The notes beneath the pieces were generated by a model. That model worked only from the letters and a program-made list of their open reading frames with translations, was not told the origin of the DNA and made no database searches. From assembly GCF_900002405.1 (NCBI RefSeq), contig NZ_LK995535.1, forward strand, positions 11,056-75,055: DNA of 64,000 nucleotides. The letters run 5' to 3'. How positions within the stretch are numbered: position 1 is the stretch's first letter; every line of letters begins with the position of its first letter. The position numbers and the translations under genes are program-made. The stretch comes from Actinomyces succiniciruminis. Lineage in GTDB: Bacteria; Actinomycetota; Actinomycetes; Actinomycetales; Actinomycetaceae. Shown piece by piece: positions 63,779 to 64,000 of the stretch.

Positions 63779-64000
63779 TTCAAGTATTTGCCTCACTGCC
63801 CACCGCTGACCGCCCACACACGCTGTAAGACCTTGAACGCGTCGTAGGAGTACTTACGCACCCGGGCACGCCGCTGAGACTTACCTGCGCCAGGAGGGCG
63901 CTTGGCCACCGCCCTCAGGCGCCGCCTGGCATTGCCCCGACTCCAACCGGCCACCGCGCACACCTCATCCAGCATCCTCCCCTTGTCCTTCTTAGACGCC
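63779..64000 (-). pseudogene. Integrase-type transposase fragment, cut by IS3 and by the window edge
   Basis: The minus strand reads KKDKGRMLDEVCAVAGWSRGNARRRLRAVAKRPPG, then YSYDAFKVLQRVWAVSGGQ, a TGA stop at 63793-63795, and GKYLK before the IS3 end. This N-terminus is typical of integrase-core transposases in which GGQ is normally followed by CGKYL, so the TGA looks like a nonsense change of a Cys codon. The gene's 5' end lies beyond 64000 and its remaining 3' part is displaced by IS3. Confidence 0.65.

Overview
This window is chromosomal DNA of a high-GC Gram-positive bacterium, most likely Actinomyces or a close relative in the Actinomycetaceae. The evidence is very GC-rich codon use, a fused cytidylate kinase/Der gene, WhiA, a MoeZ-type sulfurtransferase, a CtpE-like P-type ATPase, an ANTAR regulator, and the gene orders uvrC-rapZ-yvcK-whiA-gap-pgk-tpiA-secG and polA-rpsA-coaE-uvrB. 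At least ten genes appear to be transcribed leaderless, with a TANNNT -10 box exactly six bases before the start codon.

Layout. 1-751: remnant of an IS256/IS1249-like transposase. 811-6900: tRNA-Pro, moeZ, pgi, tag, a HEAT-repeat gene and an MFS transporter. 6937-14702: housekeeping genes on the minus strand (xerD, parA, scpA, scpB, rluB, tyrA, cmk-der), four of them joined by 4-base overlaps. 14812-21862: secG, tpiA, pgk, gap, whiA, yvcK, rapZ. 21994-28660: purT, a DUF817 membrane protein and a BglG-controlled beta-glucoside PTS operon; this block separates uvrC from rapZ, which are usually neighbours. 28674-33197: uvrC, a second MFS transporter and a HAD phosphatase. 33222-33697: four tRNA genes. 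34246-44252: UGPase, a DUF2339 membrane protein, pdxT/pdxS with a divergent MocR/PdxR regulator, and uvrA. 44652-46128: a yciI-like gene followed by a small AT-rich island with one unrecognised gene carrying a HEPN RNase motif. 46099-59136: Ca2+-type P-ATPase, terC with a yybP-ykoY manganese riboswitch, uvrB, coaE, a guanidinium exporter with a guanidine-II riboswitch, rpsA, polA, a thioesterase and an ANTAR regulator. 59203-64000: tRNA-Leu, then a nested set of insertion sequences: an IS3 element split by an IS481-like element (15-bp target duplication) and by an ISL3 element (8-bp target duplication), the whole sitting in another transposase gene.

The most unusual feature is a family of intergenic repeat arrays. 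Three arrays (33918-34045, 35736-36020, 44491-44557) consist of short motifs repeated every 20 bp (occasionally 21) and then inverted head to head. One of them lies between two 30-bp direct repeats. A related pair of arrays (1042-1108 and 32199-32263) has three near-palindromic sites every 22-23 bp, and the second pair member abuts a promoter. I do not recognise these as a described system.

How parts work together: gap, pgk, tpiA and pgi form central glycolysis. Their neighbours WhiA, YvcK and RapZ link sugar metabolism to cell-cycle and envelope control in other bacteria. BglG, the RAT site, the PTS and the 6-phospho-beta-glucosidase form a self-contained substrate-induced unit. UvrA, UvrB and UvrC are all present but dispersed. 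PdxS/PdxT make pyridoxal phosphate under the divergent PdxR. All reading was by eye; no database search or computation was run.
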